From Lichenostomus cassidix (lineage: Eukaryota > Chordata > Aves > Passeriformes > Meliphagidae): DNA of 64,000 bases. The stretch is taken from positions 15,812,293 through 15,876,292 of the forward strand of contig CM039210.1 of the NCBI GenBank assembly GCA_008360975.2, given 5' to 3'. The number at the start of each line of letters is the position of its first letter. The stretch's first letter is position 1. Below the pieces are notes generated by a model. It was not told where the DNA came from. It made no database searches and saw nothing but the letters and a program-made list of their open reading frames with translations. Position numbers and translations under genes: made by a program. This document shows positions 45,546-58,330 of this stretch, piece after piece.

Positions 45546-46030
45546 TGTCAGGAAAATTAATCCACAAATGCCAGAGGTTTATGTCTAAAATGGAGACAGA
45601 GGAGTCTTGTAACTTTATTAGAATAAAGGGAGAGGTCATGGGCATTTCCCATGGGGTCTCTCAAAATGTTAGAAGATGCAGCCTCCTTTTTATCCTAATT
45701 TTCCAGTCGCACTTCCCTCTCTCTTTCCCCATTGGCTGAGGTACTTGAGAGGTACAGACTTTCCGAATCGCCTAATACAGATCCCCTTCAAATGGGCAAT
45801 CCCCCCCCTTTTTCTTTGTGTCTCTGTTCTTTTTCTCTAAGTCCAGGGATTTAGCACAGCCTTGGGTCAGTAACAGTCTGTGTCAATAAATGGAATTCCT
45901 ATGGAATTTAAGGTTCCTCCCATTGCTTCTTTCACCTATCAGTATCTGGCCTTGTCTACCAGCAGGCCTTACAGTTTGTTTTTAAAGACATCTCCCTCTC
46001 ATTCCTTTCAAAGGGATGGGTTGAAACTAA
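45546..46030 (-). mobile_element. 5' LTR of dissected class I ERV
   Basis: The left edge is fixed by the adjoining primer site (plus-strand TGTCAGGAAAATT). Minus-strand order shows a TATA-like GATAAAAAGG near 45690 and AATAAAG near 45620. The right edge is approximate. Confidence 0.6.
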
Positions 46031-46149
46031 GGGGAGGTAACTCATTTTAAATTGTCTTAAACCAAGTCAGAAGTATTTAGCTCAGACCTTAATGTTTACA
46101 AGAGTAGATGTATTATGCGTTTGAAATTAGGCTCTGCCATTGAGGGGGG

Positions 46150-47303
46150 CAATGGGTGTTGTGGTCAGTTAATCACATGCTGTTTCTGCCACTCCTTTCT
46201 CCTCAGGGGGAAGGCTTCTCCCACACTTCTCCTGCTCTAGCATGGGGTTCCTCCAACAGGAGACAGTCCTCCATGACCTTCTCCAACATAGGTCCTTCCT
46301 ATGGGGTGCAGTTCTTCATGAACTGCTCCAGCACAGGTCCCTTCCACAAGGTGCACCCCTTCAGGAACAGACTGCTTCAGCATGGGTACCCCATAATCTC
46401 ACAGGTGCTACCAGCAAACTTGCTCTGCCATGGGCTCCTCTCTTCACAGGTCCACAGATCCTTCGAGTAAACCGGCTTCAGCATGGACTTCCCACGAGGT
46501 CACAACCTCCATTGGGCATCCGCCTGCTCTGGCATGGGGTCCTCTCTCCATGTGTTCACAGGTCTTGCCAGGAGCCTGCTTCAGTGTGGGCTTCCCAGGG
46601 TGTCACAACCTCCTTTGGGTATTCACCTGCTCCGGATGGGGGTCCTCCACAGGCTGCAGATGGATCTCTGCACCCCTGTGGACTTCCCTGGGCTGCAGGG
46701 GCACAGCTGCTTCACCACGGGCTGCAGGGGAATCTCAGCTCTGGCACCTGGAGCACCTCCCACCCCTCCTTCTGCACTGACCTTGGTGTCTGCATAGCTG
46801 TTCCTCTCACATATTCTCACTCTGCTCTTTTTTGGCTGCAATTTGTTCCTGCACAGTAACTTTTTCATCTTCTTAAATATGTTATCGCAGAGGCTCTACC
46901 ACTGTTGCTGACTGGCTCGGCCAGCAGTGGGTCTGTCTTGCAGCCAGCTGGCACTGGCTCTGTTGGACATAGGGGAAGCTTATGGCAGCTTCTCACAGAA
47001 GCCACCCCTGTAGCCTGCGGTGTTACCAAAACTGGCCACACAAACCCAATACACCATCACCTATGATGGAGCCCTGCTTTCCTGGAGTTGGCTGAACACC
47101 TGCCTGCCGATTGGAAGTGGTAAATTAACTCCTTATTTTGCTTTGCTTACATGTGTGGATTTTGCTTTACCTATTTATGAAACTGTCTTTATCTCAACCC
47201 ATGAGTTTCTTTCCCACTTATACCCTTCCAATGCTATTCCTCATCCCACCAGGGGGAGTGAGCGAGTGGCTGTGTAGTGCTTAGTTTCTGGCTGGGGTTA
47301 AAG
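46150..47303 (+). mobile_element. ERVL-type LTR, long
   Basis: It holds repeated TCCTCCATGG/CTGCTCC-type units (46240-46700) and a 3' part with CTTTATCTCAACCCATGAGTTT and GGGGGAGTGAGCGAGTGGCTG, ending near GGCTGGGGTTAAA. This is the common avian ERVL LTR pattern. The apparent 205-codon frame is a by-product of the repeats. Part of it (46620-46800) also resembles family B. Confidence 0.6.
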
Positions 47304-47640
47304 CAGGAGACATTCTCAGGAAGAGTCAAAGAAGTTTCGCCTGAAGCTAGCAACCAAGGCAGGAGCAAGAAGTAAATGTCTCTCTTTCAGAATTTGTTAC
47401 TTTTCCACCTATATTCCTTCTTCAGAGTCCCATAAAGTTCCTACATAAGGTATCATATGCAGGCAGACAAGTCAATGAACTGTAGAATAGCTTTAAATAG
47501 TGAGCTCATCTTTCTGCTAACTCAGGATTATTGTCAACTGTCTAGTCTATTTTTAGTAGTTTGTTACTTTTTTAAAATGGCGTAAGAAATTAAGAGTTTT
47601 ACCCTCCTTTTAAAATGGAGCAAATTCAACAGTGCAGAAT
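47304..47640. other. Gene-free spacer
   Basis: Nothing recognised between two ERVL LTRs. Confidence 0.5.
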
Positions 47641-48203
47641 ACATAATTGTATCCTGGTGGTGGTTTGACCCTGAATAGCAGGTAAGCCCCCAACCAGCTG
47701 CTTGCTCACTCTGCCACAACAGGATGGGGGACGGACTAGGAAGGGGAAAACCAAGAAAATTCACAGACTGAGATAAAGTCAGTTTAATAAGTGAAGTGGA
47801 AAAATAGAAGAAAACAAGTGATGCAAAAACAATCACTCACCACCACCAAATTGATGCCCAGTCAGTCCTCAAGCCACAGCTACCTTGGAAAAATGCTCCC
47901 CCCTCCTGTTTTATTGCTGAGCATGATGTTATATGGTATGGAATATCACTTTTATCACTTGGGTCAGTTGGGATCAGCTGTTTCAGCTGTGTCCCCTTCC
48001 AACTTCTTGCTTACCCCCAGTATCATCCCTGGAGATACAGAGTTAGAAAGAGAAGGCTTTGATGCTGTGCAAGCACTGTTCAGCAACAGTTTAAATGCTG
48101 GTGTGTTATCAACACTGGTTTGGTCACCCATCTAAAGCACAGAACCATAAGGACTGCTATAAAGAAAATTCACTTCACCACAGCCAGACCCAGTTCAATA
48201 ATT
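47641..48203 (-). mobile_element. ERVL-type LTR, inverted
   Basis: The plus strand runs from GGTGGTTTGACCCTGAATAG through GAGATAAAGTCAGTTTAATA to CACAGCCAGACCCAGTTCA, the reverse of the ERVL LTR family seen at 20.7 kb. Confidence 0.7.
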
Positions 48204-48547
48204 TTTTAATTCTTTCCTTAATAACTACAAAAAAAGTTTACAATCAAATGAAAGGTGTGCTAAAAAAAGATTTGCTGAAGGGATACATATAAGAAAATCT
48301 TTTTACTTACTATAAAGTTAAAATGGTACTATAATTTGCATTCATCATTTTTAGGAAACTTGAAATTTAAAATTCACTGTAGACAATTGATTTTCACTGA
48401 ATTGTCTTTATTATTTGAAATATATATATTTTATATATATCTGGTATTAACCAGATTTAAGTGCAATCACAGGCACAAACAAGGAAATAGCTCTTTGTAG
48501 AGCTGAAAGACTACAAGCAGATGACATACTGCACAATTAGTGCAGTG
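48204..48547. other. AT-rich spacer
   Basis: Includes TATATATATTTTATATATAT at 48421-48440. No gene. Confidence 0.5.
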
Positions 48548-48553
48548 ATCCAC

Positions 48554-50230
48554 TGTTGGAAAACACAGTTTTCCAGCAAAATTTGTGTTAGTTGAGCAGG
48601 CCTGAACAAAGCCTTAGCATAGGCAGGCCTCAGTAAAAATCCTAGTAAAGTGTCATGAGAAGCTAAAACCTGGGAACACAGCTGTGTGTTTCTAGGCTGT
48701 GAAAAAAAATGTTATGAGAAAAGATAGGGAGTCAGAAGTGTTATGAGAAAAGAATAAGGGAGTCACCAGGAAAAATCCTGATTATGTGAGAACAGACTGC
48801 AGATACGTGTGTAACTATAATTAGTAACATCTTGTCATGGGTTTGAGACAGGACTTTGCTAGGAGGACGTACGAAAAAGGGCAAACAGGCTTCAAGCTTA
48901 AAGTTGCAAAAAGTGTTTAATTACTTAACAGAGTTGGAGGATAAATGCAGGCAAAAATAAACTTTTTATACAGTTTTTTGTTCATTCCCCTCTCCCTCTT
49001 AAGAACCTATAGTATTTACTCCCTTTCCTCTTTTACAATCCACAAGCCAGGTGAGGGGGGGGGGCAGGGTGTGGGGTCTCTTTTCAGTTCACAGAGCAGA
49101 TTTTCACATTTACTCATCACTACAGTTCTTCTACTACAAATACTCTTTACTTGTTTCTCTCTCTTTTCAGACAGTTTTTTTCTGCTCTCACCCCCACCTT
49201 CTTAAGAAGCAGTCTCTGTACTCACCCCCCTCCCTTCTCTCTTTGCAAACCAGCAACACAGACAGGGGGTAGGTTGAGGGGTCCTCTGGTCAGTCCAATC
49301 AGAAAAGAGGTTTTCTACTTAGCTAGGGGTCCTTCCCACGAGAGACAGTCCTCTGGGAACTCTTTTGGCGCGGGTCTAATCTCACGAGCAACATCTCGCC
49401 CGAATTTTGCCGCGACATGAGTTCTTTTGTCCATAAGGTGCTGTGCAAACTCTCTTGAGCCGAGGCCAGGCTGCTTCCATGCCAGGAGCAAGGCCTATCT
49501 TTCCCAGTTAAGGCTTTTTGCAGTTTTAACTCTTAGATGAGACTCCCACTGGTTCACAGTCTTTTCCAGGCATCCACCTCCTCCTCTGGAGTGAGCTGTG
49601 GGTGGATTTTTGCATCCTTATGGACTCCATGGGCTGTAGGAGGAATTTCTGGTTCCCCCATAGCTTCTACCACGGCTAGCAGATAGTTTCAGCTCCAGTG
49701 CCGAAAGCACTGGAGCACCTCTTTCTCCCCCCTTCTTCACTGACCTTGGCAATCTCCATGCTGTTCTCTCTCACATATTTTCACTTTCACCTCTTCCTCT
49801 TCTAACTACAAAGTGAAAGAAGTGTGTGCCTGCTTTTTTTTGAGTTTTTCTTAAATATGTTTTCACAGAGGTGTAACCAGCACTTCCAATTGGTTCAAAC
49901 TTGGCTGGTAGCATGTTCATCACTTTCAGAGCCATCAGAGATTGGCTCTGCTGGACTTGATGTAAAAACTTCCAGAACTTGCACTCAAGACACGCAAGAA
50001 CCATCTTTGTGCCACACCCCACCCCTCAGACACCTCCCTAGGCCTACTAGAACAGCTTCTGAAGAGTCCAAATTTCTCCTAAATATTAAAAACACTTCAC
50101 TGATGTTTTGAGCCCATCAAAACCACCACACATCTGTAACAGTATATAAGTTTCTCGTTTGGTGAAATAAAATGGAGCTTGCTTATATCTCACATTGAGA
50201 CTGCCGTGAGTTCCCTCGCGCCGCTCGTCA
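48554..50230 (+). mobile_element. Solo LTR family A, split by LTR B2
   Basis: Family A LTR (TGTTGGAAAACACAG ... CCGCTCGTCA) in two parts, 48554-48832 and 50136-50230, flanked by ATCCAC at 48548-48553 and 50231-50236. It is the family of the young provirus at 7.7-11.4 kb but visibly diverged. TATATAAG and AAATAAAATGG lie in the right part. Confidence 0.93.
48833..50130. mobile_element. Long LTR, family B (copy 2), nested
   Basis: 1298 bp, TGTCATGGGTTTG to AACCACCACA, flanked by CATCT at 48828-48832 and 50131-50135. It inserted into the family A solo LTR. Shares long stretches with 14966-16010. Confidence 0.92.
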
Positions 50231-50236
50231 ATCCAC

Positions 50237-53200
50237 TAGTTTTTATACAAGAAAAGCTGAATAAAATCTTTAATGTTCACCTAGCACCTGATGGTCCATG
50301 GTTTCTAGGCTGCAGAACTTCCCATAATACATACAGTATAAATTCCTCAGATAAGGTTTTATAATCTAGAAGATATTAGCTACTGTAAAAAAATTCTGAA
50401 GTAAATTTAAAAATACAAAGATATATTGAACAAAAATAATTTAAAAATATTTTTACATCAGCTATTTGTTCCAAAATACAGTGGCTAAGACGGCCTACCA
50501 AACCTGATGTCCTGAAGTACCTTGAAGTAGAAGGCTGTTAATAGCAGCCTACTACTTCTCTTCGGTTTGCTGACATCAACCTAAGTGTTATCTAGCTCTA
50601 ATCATTGGGCTTGTCAGGAATGCTGATCTGCTTACAAAATCCTGGCTTCCTTAGGATGAGCTGCTGTCTGTTATGACAGCTGTCATGCCTTGAAGATTTT
50701 TTTTTTTCATTAAAAATGCCTTTGGGTAAAATTAAAGCTGTGGCATAAAACACCATGACATAGCCATTCAAAATTATGACTGAAAACCAATTATTACCTC
50801 ATTCTTTCTTGTCTCTTATCTTCTAGACCGAAGCATGTGATTTTAAGGAGTACATAGTTCAGCTTAGGTAATAGTATGAATTTCTTTAGCCATGAATTTA
50901 TTGGTACAAAAATCTCAGTCACACCAAGGACCTGGCAGGGTTCTAGAGAAAAAAAAAAGAATTCTTTCATTGAGAAGACAGTGTACAGATGTGAAATAGC
51001 CTTTAGGTACTGACTGCATCCCTCTCACCAGGAGAGGCCATGGGGCTCAAGCCTGCAAGCAGCCTGCAGGTATCACAGGCTTGGAGGTGACTACCATGAA
51101 CTCTGAAGGCAACAAGGCCCTTCAAGCTCAAGCCCTTGATAAGCAGAGACTAATGAATAATGGAGTATGGCTTTAGTGCTGCTGTCAGAAATAAATACTT
51201 CAAATACCTTTGCCATGAATTAAACACATGATTGTGTGTTTAATGAACAATGCATTAGAGAGAGGCCTACCATTATAAGAATTCTACAAGGAGACTGTCA
51301 AGATGCATCATGAGCTGATTCCTTATATACACTTGCACCAGCAGCAATCATATGAGCGTTGGCATGGGGCACCTCAACTTGGTACTGAGTCCACCCCCCA
51401 GCCCAGGTCTGCTGCCCAAATACGGCCTAGGATGACTACAAGACAATGCTCCTTATCTTTTCACCAAGGGAAATTTCACTCCTTTGCAGGAAGTAGTTCT
51501 GTCTCTGGTATTCCTGCACTCAGACAGTTTAACCCCTTCTGTAGTTAGGCCTTTTTACCTTCCAGGCCAGATCATTCCTTGATCAGGAATTGCCATTGCT
51601 GAGCAGTTAGAACTGGAATTTTCCTTTCAGTGAAAAAACAAAGATGAACCAGCAGTTTTGGATTCAACCCAGAACAGCAACCCTGGTCAGAGTACACAGA
51701 GATAAGGCTTGTTCAGACTACTGCTAGGATCTGAGCTAGGTTTCAGGGCTTTTATCTGGTTCCTTGCCCCTTTTTACCCAGTCCTCTCACTGTGATGGTT
51801 CAAGCATGCCTGTCTGTAAGGCAATTGCTGGCTCCTGGCAGACTAAGGATTCTGACTTCAACTTGCAACCAGCTTCATGGCCCAGTTTCTGGATCCCACT
51901 GGGTTTACTCTAGTCTGATCTGGAGCAGCATTTCCATTTATTCTGTTCTAGAGGCAATACAGTATGTGATTTTGGCCAGAAGGTATCTGAGAAGTCCACT
52001 CCTTGGCATAGCAATTAGCTAACCATTTTCCTACAGTACTGCCACACTTGGAGTTCAGACAATGGTATCTCTTCAGCTAAATTAATTTGAAATATTTTTT
52101 CCCTAATAGAATGCAGTGTATGATTGGTAACTGGTTAGAAAAGCCATGACATTTATTCATAGTTCTCCATTATTTTAGATATTGCAACCATTTTTATCTA
52201 AACAAAACTCAACTGAGCTCAAGTCAGTGTAAGGAAACAGAGGGCCAAATTCAGATCTGACTTAGTATGATCAGGTTGCATTGAAACCATTTCATTCATA
52301 CAGAATGGCTATTCTAAATATATACATCTAATTTTATTTTACTTGCACTATTTTTGCCCAGATGTAATTCTATTGACTTTATTAGAAATAAGCCAACTTT
52401 AGTGTGATGATCAAACTGTGGCCCAAATAATCATTAATGGATGTAGGATTTTTAGATAAAAATCTCCATTTCTTTCATCACAGTAGAAAAAAAAGGAGCT
52501 ATTTTGGCATATGCTTTCCAAACACAAATGCAATCCTAGTTCCAAACAAGCAAATTGATAAATTACATTACTCTCAAATAAATGTAGTCAAAAGTGGACA
52601 TTTTATCTAAAGGAAAAGATGAAGAGGATAAGTTATTTTCTTTAGGAGATCAAAACATCTTGTGGAAAACAAGAAAATAAACAAATTGTGTTGTAATCCC
52701 CAAAGAAAAACCTCCAGTAATAGTGTTTACACCAGGCAGCTCACAAATACATACATAATTTTTTTACACATTTATTTAAATAGTTTTATTCTGACTTAAC
52801 AGGATGATTTGAGAAAAAAAATTATGGCAGACTATGAGTTCAGCTTGATAAAAACCATTTGCTGTGCTGGTTTGAAATGATTATTTTATAAATGAGAAAG
52901 AAGAATTGAAGAGAGAAAGAAAAGAGAGACAATTGATGCTTGATAATAGAAAAACAAAGATGGAAAATGTGGCTATGCACCATGCCTACTCTCCAGTATT
53001 GTTACATTAAAGCATCACCGTATGAAAAGAGGACATTATACGTGTACTCCTCAACTCAGATTAATTCTCATTAAGGTTTCTGAGCATTTTATTAAAACAA
53101 TGTTTCCTAATATAGCTTTTCTGGGCATTTCTATTATGCTCATTGGTATGTTAATTGAACTTTTGTGATCTATGTTATAGTTTCTTAATTATAGTCTCAA

Positions 53201-53740
53201 TTTGATATCGGATTATATGGCAATGGAAACCATTACCTTTAAAAAACAGTACTCCTTGTAACAGATCTGTTAGGATGTATGGAACAGCAAACCCCTACAT
53301 TTGGTACCAGGTTACACAGCTTGTGCTACCATTTCTTCCTCTCATCACCCTTCAACATGTGCTCCACAAACACCAGTATGTTGGGCTGTGTGAGGTGCTA
53401 CGTAGACAAGACCTAAATAGGGAATATCCATCACCTAGCTCTCCATCCTTGGCCAGTGCAGCAAGTGATCTAGCTATGCCAGACATCCTCAAATGGTGCA
53501 TCTAACTCTTCACATAGCTGCACTACAGCCACATATTGCTATGCTCCCAAGAGAAGTATACATTACTTGTGACTTCCCCAGAGAAGAAACATTGCATGAC
53601 TATAGTATTCTGCACATACAGGCACGTCATAGAACACATGTATATGGGGTTTTGTGTCAGCTAGTTGTACATCAGTGATAGGATAAGAGGAAGTGAACAC
53701 AAACTGGAACATAGGAAATTCTGGTTATATATACAGGGGG
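50237..53740. other. Gene-free AT-rich DNA
   Basis: No coding region, RNA gene or repeat family that I can support in these 3.5 kb. Confidence 0.6.
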
Positions 53741-53960
53741 TTTTTTAAATTTTTTTTTTACCCTGAAGGTGAGTGAATTCTGGCACAGATTGCCAAAAAA
53801 GGTACTAGCATCTCCCTCCCTGGATCTAGTCAAAGGTTAGCTGAACATGGCCATGAGCAGCCTGATCTAACTGCACTGCTCTGAGCACAGGGTTGGACAA
53901 ATGGCCTCCAGAGGTGCTTTCTAACATAAACTATTCTATGATTTTGTGAATGATTTTAAT
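53741..53960 (+). mobile_element. CR1 LINE 3' end
   Basis: Ends with ACAAATGGCCTCCAGAGGTGC and TATTCTATGATTTTGTGA, the CR1 3' UTR and terminal repeat in plus orientation. Confidence 0.85.
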
Positions 53961-54809
53961 CAGAATAGTGTGTGTAACTCTTTCACTTGGCATTCACATA
54001 TAAATAATGTCCATCTTCCAGGACAATTCTGCTTGTGAGTTTTCCCACCTTTCCTCATATTACATCACTGAACAGTTTTGAGCTGTGTCTTTGTCTGTGG
54101 TTGGGGCAGTGGTGTCAAGCCACAAACATTTACTGTCCAGTAGGTAGGTGAATATTCTTCATGCTAAACAAAGTTGATCTTTGTACTGTGCCAACTAGTA
54201 AGGTTCTCTAATGTCCTCCCCACCATTAATTAGGTAGCTGTGGTTATTCTCCACCAAAGCTGATTTTTTTCATGATCCCTTTTGCAGAACCAAGCTGGCT
54301 TTGTATCAGTAGTATGCATAGTGGTATCCACACCAGCATCTACAAGTTATATAATTGCAATCATAATTCTACAACCATTTAACTTGATGTGCAAGGAATA
54401 ATCAGTAAATCACTTTGCAGGTTTGTGCAACCTTCTGTGTTCACTAGGAAACAAACTCTTTTTTCTTTAACACCCTACATAAATGAATCAGAACCTATGT
54501 GCCCAAAGCAAGAAGCTTTGTACTAGACCCTGAGGGACCAGGAAGGGCTGGGAATCTTGGCTTGGAAAACTGGAGTCTACTATTTATTGACAGGTCAAGA
54601 ATAGCTTGATATTGAATAGCTAATATATAAGTGCTTTTTTATACTTTTAATTTCAACCTCAGAGGCGTCATCTTTGCTGTTGGTGGGGGAGTGGAGGAAG
54701 AAGGAGAAAAGAAATTAAAGATTTTGTTTGCTTTACAGAAATAGCATAACTAATCTCAGAGTTACAATAAGAGGACATCATGAATTGATTATTAGGATCT
54801 AACCAGAGT
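53961..54809. other. Gene-free DNA
   Basis: Nothing recognised. Confidence 0.5.
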
Positions 54810-54815
54810 CTTGTA

Positions 54816-55200
54816 TGTTGGAATCTAGTTTGCAGAACGAAGCCATATGAATATGTTTCTTAAGCTTAATTCAACCTGTGAGAACGACTCTGAAGTCTCT
54901 TTCCCAGGAGATAACAGAATGTAAAGGGCCAAAATGTGAACATCATAAAAGAATGTTAAACAAAGATAGAGCAGTTACATAGACAGAGCTTAGCTAATGC
55001 TTAGAGAGCATGATAAAAGTTTATAACCAATTAGGGAGTTAGATTAAGGCGTGAACTTAAACTGTTATCCAATTATATGTACCAGTGTATTACGTAAACA
55101 GTGCTTTTTGTATATAATAATGCTTGCTTCCTGAAAATAAAGTGACATGACACCAATACTTCTATGAAGATGTGTGTTATAGTCGGGTCGACCCCCAACT
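54816..55200 (+). mobile_element. Solo LTR with 6-bp duplication CTTGTA
   Basis: 385 bp, TGTTGGAATC to CCCCCAACT (terminal A replaced by T), flanked by CTTGTA at 54810-54815 and 55201-55206. TGTATATAATAATG near 55110 and AATAAAG near 55136. Confidence 0.85.
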
Positions 55201-55679
55201 CTTGTATGTTAATTTCAGTTGACTATTTTATTCTCATGGTGCTCCATTTGCAAAACTCACTTATTTGCTAGATTTTTGTATCAGATCATATTAGGCCTTC
55301 ACTTCTCTCCATAAACATTTATTTGTTAAGAAGTAACCATTTTTATATGCCTACTTCCAAGACATCTGATATAGCTCCTGAGCTCTGCAAGGCCATTATC
55401 AAAAGTATAGCATGAAGGGATGCCTGCAAACACACACAGAATGAGAAACACGCTGCACAACAAATGCCCTTATAGATACTGCATAAAGATTTCTGCTCCT
55501 TTCCTTCTCTTTGTGCCTGGTTGTTGTGCTAAGGGAATAGGAATTTAGCAGAAAATAAACCTCCTTGCGTTCCATCTGGTCCTCAGAAATCAGATGGGCT
55601 GGGTGTGGGCTGGGCTTAATTTCTGATTATAGCCAATTCAGCACTATAAGTCTGGTTGAGTTCAAAGGAAGAACTTGCA

Positions 55680-56560
55680 TGAGCACACATGCACAAATAG
55701 TGCAATTTACAAATCCAGTACTATAGGTCTGATCACATTCAATAAGGATTTGCACAATCCAAATTCACAAATAGTATGGTTTATTGAAGCAACAGGAAAG
55801 CAGGTAGGTTCAGGATTGCCAATGATAAATGCACTGAGTGTTAATATGAGTCGCAACAGAAAGTACAGTAATAGAGATCTAATAGCTATGTATATGAATA
55901 TTCTTGGGTCTGTTCCAATGCAGCTGGAAGCACAAAGTTCACTTAAAAACATCCCTTCAGGGGAGGAGGTGAGACAGTCTACCACCTGATACTGAGCAGG
56001 CAGAGGTGTTTTCCCCCTCCAGCCCTTTCTGCCCTGAAGCCCCCCTTTTATACTATTAATTTTGGCCCATCCTAACGTGATGGAATAATCACATGTTATA
56101 GGTGGGGTATGGTGACTTTGGTCATACATGCATTACATGAACCATGTTCTCCTTCATTTGCATCTATAGGGGTGTGTAAGTTACTATGCAAATAGGGCTT
56201 AATGAGGTTCTCGGTTACATTTGGTCAGAATTTATAGTTGACAAAAAAGGTAGAATGAACACTTTGGTCTTCCTCCATGTACTGAGGCAGCAGTAAAGGC
56301 TGTCTGACCTTCACCAGATAGTCTATGTGCATCCTTATCTCCTTAACAAACCAAATTTATAACAAGGCTTGTTTTTCATGGTGGAGTGCGGCTATTGGCT
56401 GGTAGAGAGATGTGAGTGCTCTTCTGTGCCTCACTGAAATAGCATTGGGCTGTGAGGCCTCCACTCCAGACATCTTTCAGTTGTGAGGCCCTGCTCAAGC
56501 CAGGTGCAAGATAAGCAAGGGGCCCACCTCATGTTTTTTTCAACCAGCCTCATCAATTCT
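55680..56560 (-). mobile_element. Probable LTR, minus strand
   Basis: The minus strand shows TAGTATAAAAGGGG near 56050 and CTTCAATAAACC near 55785 in LTR order. Edges are approximate and no duplication was found. Confidence 0.45.
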
Positions 56561-57834
56561 TCACCAACTTAAAACAACACTGTACAGTTTTTGACCATTT
56601 ACCACACAAGTCATGAAAGCACAACAGTGATTCCATAGTATGACCTATTATATGTATTAGTAATTATTAGGCTTTTCAGACTACAAACTAAAAGAGCATA
56701 TGACAATTATAAAACCATAATAGCTACTTTATAAGTACCATTATCAATTAAAGTACAGAATGGTTCCATATAGCAAATTTCCAAGGACTAGTACACTCCA
56801 AAAGAAGGTGGTCTAAAAAAAGTGCAGAAGGACCATGGTAATAATATCTTTGACAGGAAGCAAGTTAATTTTGCAATTAAGCATGTAAACAAAAAAAGTC
56901 CAATATTAGCAGTGCCCCTGTTTAATCATAACCAGAATAAACAAAATATAAAAGATAGCCCTTTCCCCAAAAAACTTATAATTTTAAAAAATGAAGAAAT
57001 GGGTAGAGATGGTTAAGATGAATGAAAAATGAGCAATTATTGCTCAGTGTGATAAGTAGCAGGCATCTTGCCAAGGCCAAACAAAATCATCTTAGGGACT
57101 GCCTACCTATTAAGTGTCATTTTCAAATAATGAAGGTACAAGGCCTAGAAAGCTTGCTGCACATATCTGCTTTCCACAGATTTTTCCCAGACTGTGCAGT
57201 GCAGTTACTAAAACTTCTTCAGAGTAATATCTTGAGAAGGTTTTTTTTTATTATCATTGGCTGTTTCTTGCTAAGATACTTTTAAGTATTAGTGACAAAA
57301 AAAATATCCCTTGTGACAATGGCCTGAAGTATATTAATTGATACAGTTAAGTTTTGTAACAATTTCTTTATTATAGGTTTCTGATGCTTTTTACTTTAAA
57401 AAAGGAAAAGGGAAATGGCCTGCAGATCTATGAGTCTTGAAAACAGGCTTAATTCCAGCTCAGTATTAGGTTCAGCAAGTGAAAAATTGAGCAGTGTGTA
57501 CTGCTAATTGCAGTGTAAATATTGGATAAATAATCCTTCTTATTATCCTTTGTCTTTTTAAAAAGTGAAAGGTTGTAATTTATATGTACAATAGTTCCTA
57601 ATTGCCTCTTCATAAAACTTTCTTATATTCTATATTTTCCATTTTATTTTTGGAAGAGGTGGAACACATTAAAAGAGAACAATATTTCTACCCTCATCTA
57701 TGGCTTCTGTAAAACAACACTCTTCAAAATTACCTCTCCATCTTCCTCCCCACAAGAAAAAATAGAGCCACAGCCAAGATTATGCATCCACTGGTGAGGT
57801 CAAGTTGATGCCTTAAAGATCTAGAAATAAAACA
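56561..57834. other. Gene-free AT-rich DNA
   Basis: Nothing recognised. Confidence 0.5.
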
Positions 57835-58330
57835 ACACACTTTCAAGAAGATATTAATATAGGAGGTAATATAAAGGCTGGTCTTTATTTGGAGGCCTCC
57901 AGGGGCAGATATGGAAAAATGCCTGTGTAGCATAGGGCAAATAGAGTTTTATAAGTTTAGCAAATTAGCATAATTGACAAAAAATCCCAATTAGAAACAG
58001 AAGTGATGAGGTAATTCGCCCTTCTGGTTCAGCCCTTTTCCTGAGCCCCCCCCTCTCGGTACTAGTTGTACTTTGTTTATAAGAATGTGTCTTGGGAGGG
58101 TAGCTCATCCTTGGCTCCCAGGAAGAACCAAGACAGGATAGGAGCCTTGGACCCCCAGGGCTTGGAGCCTCTGGAGAATGTAGTTTGTCTTTCTGTCTAT
58201 TAGGGTAGGGAGAAGTACTGGAGCTAGCTAGGAACTATATAACTATACAATAGTCTACAGAGCTATGAATATATATGAAGAATATAAATAATATATAAAA
58301 GCAAAAAGGCAAAAATCAATTTGGCATCAA
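57835..58330 (-). mobile_element. Probable LTR, minus strand
   Basis: The minus strand has CCAAATAAAGACC near 57890 and a TATA-like CTTATAAAAC near 57945. Edges unresolved. Confidence 0.45.

Larger units (their letters stand above)
38722..46030 (-). mobile_element. Class I ERV dissected by three LTR insertions
   Basis: On the minus strand the order is LTR (from about 46030 to 45546), primer site 45542-45525, leader, gag remains, protease, reverse transcriptase, RNase H and integrase, ending near 38911. Three LTRs sit inside: D2 at 44646-45278, Y at 43036-43770 and W at 42186-42525. Env and the 3' LTR are missing at the left, where the tRNA-His provirus begins. Treating all parts as one element is inference from matching order and strand. 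Confidence 0.7.

Noticed and set aside
46156..46859. Open frames up to 205 codons
   Set aside because: Made by repeated units in an ERVL-type LTR, open in several phases; no domain.
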